Assembly (NCBI GenBank): GCA_020848035.1 | Contig: JADLAX010000009.1 | Span: 1-61,057 of the forward strand | Length of the DNA stretch: 61,057 bases | Direction of reading: 5' to 3' | From: Anaerolineae bacterium | GTDB lineage: Bacteria; Chloroflexota; Anaerolineae; Promineifilales; Promineifilaceae | Position numbers and translations under genes: made by a program | Shown here: positions 60,097-61,057 of the stretch, one piece after another | Layout of the letters: each line of letters begins with the position of its first letter | Numbering within the stretch: the stretch's first letter is position 1 | The notes under the pieces: model-generated | What the model was told of the DNA's origin: nothing | Databases searched by the model: none | What the model saw: only the letters and a program-made list of their open reading frames with translations

Positions 60097-61057
60097 TTAT
60101 TCGCCACAAGAAAAAGCCCAAGCCTCACTTCGTATCACCAATACAACATTTTGTAAATCGGGTGATATACCAATACCTATCAAATTAACATTTAAATATG
60201 CCGCCACGTTAGCATTGGTTCGCCCTTGGTCATTTATTCCCAAGAAATTGGGCATTTGCTTAATGATCTCTATGGGTATTTTGTAAACGAATGATCTGTC
60301 CAGTGTGTATATCTCTCCGCCTGTCTCGGTGAGTTCAATGATCACAAAATCCTGCAACGTCTCATTCCAATCAATAAAGAAAGGTGGGGTTACTTCAAAT
60401 GCCTCTATTTGCCGTGGTGGATTCTGGGAAACATCAAACATATAAACAGGCAAAGGGTGATTGAGGAGCGCTTCATCAATATTAATCAATTCATATGACA
60501 ACACTGTTTTGCGAGCTGGTGAAAAAACCAATTGATAGGATTCAGATGGCAATAATAAACCCGGTGACATATCAGTGTCCCGAGAAGTAAAAACAGTTTG
60601 GGGTGCATCTGCCCCCGTTAAATCAATTCTCACGCTTTGGCCTGCATAACTATCACCACTGATATCATGTAGCGTATGAAACAACCATAACATCTCACTA
60701 TCATCGGACCATTGCCAATCGATTAAAGAAGGTACATAAGATATGATTTGGGTCACCGTTTCTTGGGTCACTAACCAAAACCCTTGATATTCCTCAGGGG
60801 CTTCTGATACCTGTAATAGTTGCCACTCATTGTTTGGCGATACTCCCACTACTTCTATGGGGTAATCTTCGAGATATGGTGTTTGAAGCGGTTGTTGGTC
60901 TGTTATTGAGTGTTCCGTGAACATATTGCTCTTAAAGTCCCAAGTCAATCCTTTTAACAGCATCCAATCGTAATGAATTGGAAAGGGACGGGCATCAAAA
61001 TTGGGTCTATCTGACCATATCAAAAAAGTAATCTTGTTCTCATCTTCAAAAAAATAA
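60097..61057 (-). CDS. WD40/TolB-like protein, 5' end outside the window
   Basis: At least 320 residues. The frame is open to the window edge (ENKITFLIWSDRPNFDARPF reads well past the TTG at 61023), so the N-terminus is missing. Repeated strands such as VGVSPNNEWQLLQVSE, IDWQWSDDSEMLWLFHTLHD and IGISPDLQNVVLVIRSEA look like blades of a beta-propeller. The function is unknown. It ends in SEAWAFSCGE. Confidence 0.55.
   Translation of the reverse strand, partial: YFFEDENKITFLIWSDRPNFDARPFPIHYDWMLLKGLTWDFKSNMFTEHSITDQQPLQTPYLEDYPIEVVGVSPNNEWQLLQVSEAPEEYQGFWLVTQETVTQIISYVPSLIDWQWSDDSEMLWLFHTLHDISGDSYAGQSVRIDLTGADAPQTVFTSRDTDMSPGLLLPSESYQLVFSPARKTVLSYELINIDEALLNHPLPVYMFDVSQNPPRQIEAFEVTPPFFIDWNETLQDFVIIELTETGGEIYTLDRSFVYKIPIEIIKQMPNFLGINDQGRTNANVAAYLNVNLIGIGISPDLQNVVLVIRSEAWAFSCGE

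Noticed and set aside
1..61057. tRNA, rRNA or riboswitch genes
   Set aside because: No cloverleaf, rRNA segment or known riboswitch core was noticed by eye.

Overview
The window looks like accessory DNA from an uncultivated, Anaerolineae-like member of the Chloroflexota. This is inferred from the style of the proteins (FG-GAP, PKD and lamin-tail secreted proteins, a lipoprotein with a long Thr/Pro linker), from IS and antirepressor remnants, and from a highly iterated palindrome ACGGCCGT, counted about 58 times by eye where about one copy is expected by chance. No rRNA, tRNA or CRISPR array was seen, so the taxonomy is tentative. Both ends of the window cut through genes.

Region 1 (1-5.5 kb): an unknown protein overlapping a subtilase, a lamin-tail lipoprotein, the RNA 3'-phosphate cyclase RtcA, and the remnant of an IS transposase.

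Region 2 (5.5-28.6 kb, all minus strand): a class 1 DISARM anti-phage operon. Reading in the direction of transcription from a good sigma-70-like promoter at 28543-28571: drmD, a 1104-aa membrane protein with a C39-like protease, LGFP repeats, PA14, M23 peptidase and Ig-like domains, a GIY-YIG nuclease, drmMI, a possible Ntn hydrolase, Fic, a PD-(D/E)XK nuclease, a GmrSD-like DUF262/DUF1524 protein, drmA, drmB and drmC. Stops and starts overlap or nearly touch at most junctions. The six extra genes make this a much enlarged DISARM locus.

Region 3 (28.7-33.9 kb): a plasmid-like partition module. ParA and a ribbon-helix-helix partner overlap, and three clusters of GTGTACA-type boxes lie on both sides. 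A T5orf172-type GIY-YIG protein and degraded genes surround it.

Region 4 (34-41.6 kb): a secreted FG-GAP propeller, a perfect 35-bp terminator palindrome, a 1213-aa TULIP/PKD-like protein with a small partner, and a class IV histone-deacetylase-like enzyme.

Region 5 (42.2-50.8 kb): three phage-type antirepressor genes (one intact, two decayed), a TnpB element with a truncated TnpA, and a cassette of LuxR-type regulator, RecA-like protein, small protein and family B DNA polymerase. The cassette has a LexA-like box upstream. A second copy, collapsed by an internal deletion and a nonsense mutation, lies 6 kb away. Each antirepressor gene carries a perfect inverted repeat of different sequence inside its N-terminal domain. 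In the two Bro genes the repeats sit at the same aligned codons.

Region 6 (50.9-59.1 kb, plus strand): a candidate ComQXPA-type quorum-sensing locus. It has an acetyltransferase, a ComA-like response regulator, a 71-aa peptide ending Trp-Ala-Asp (compare Trp-Gly-Asp in Bacillus subtilis ComX), a ComQ-like isoprenyl transferase with two DDxxD motifs, a ComP-like PDZ histidine kinase and a three-gene ABC-2 transporter. This is the strongest candidate for an undescribed system. It is followed by a dense array of ACGGCCGT-containing repeats and a partial propeller-like protein.
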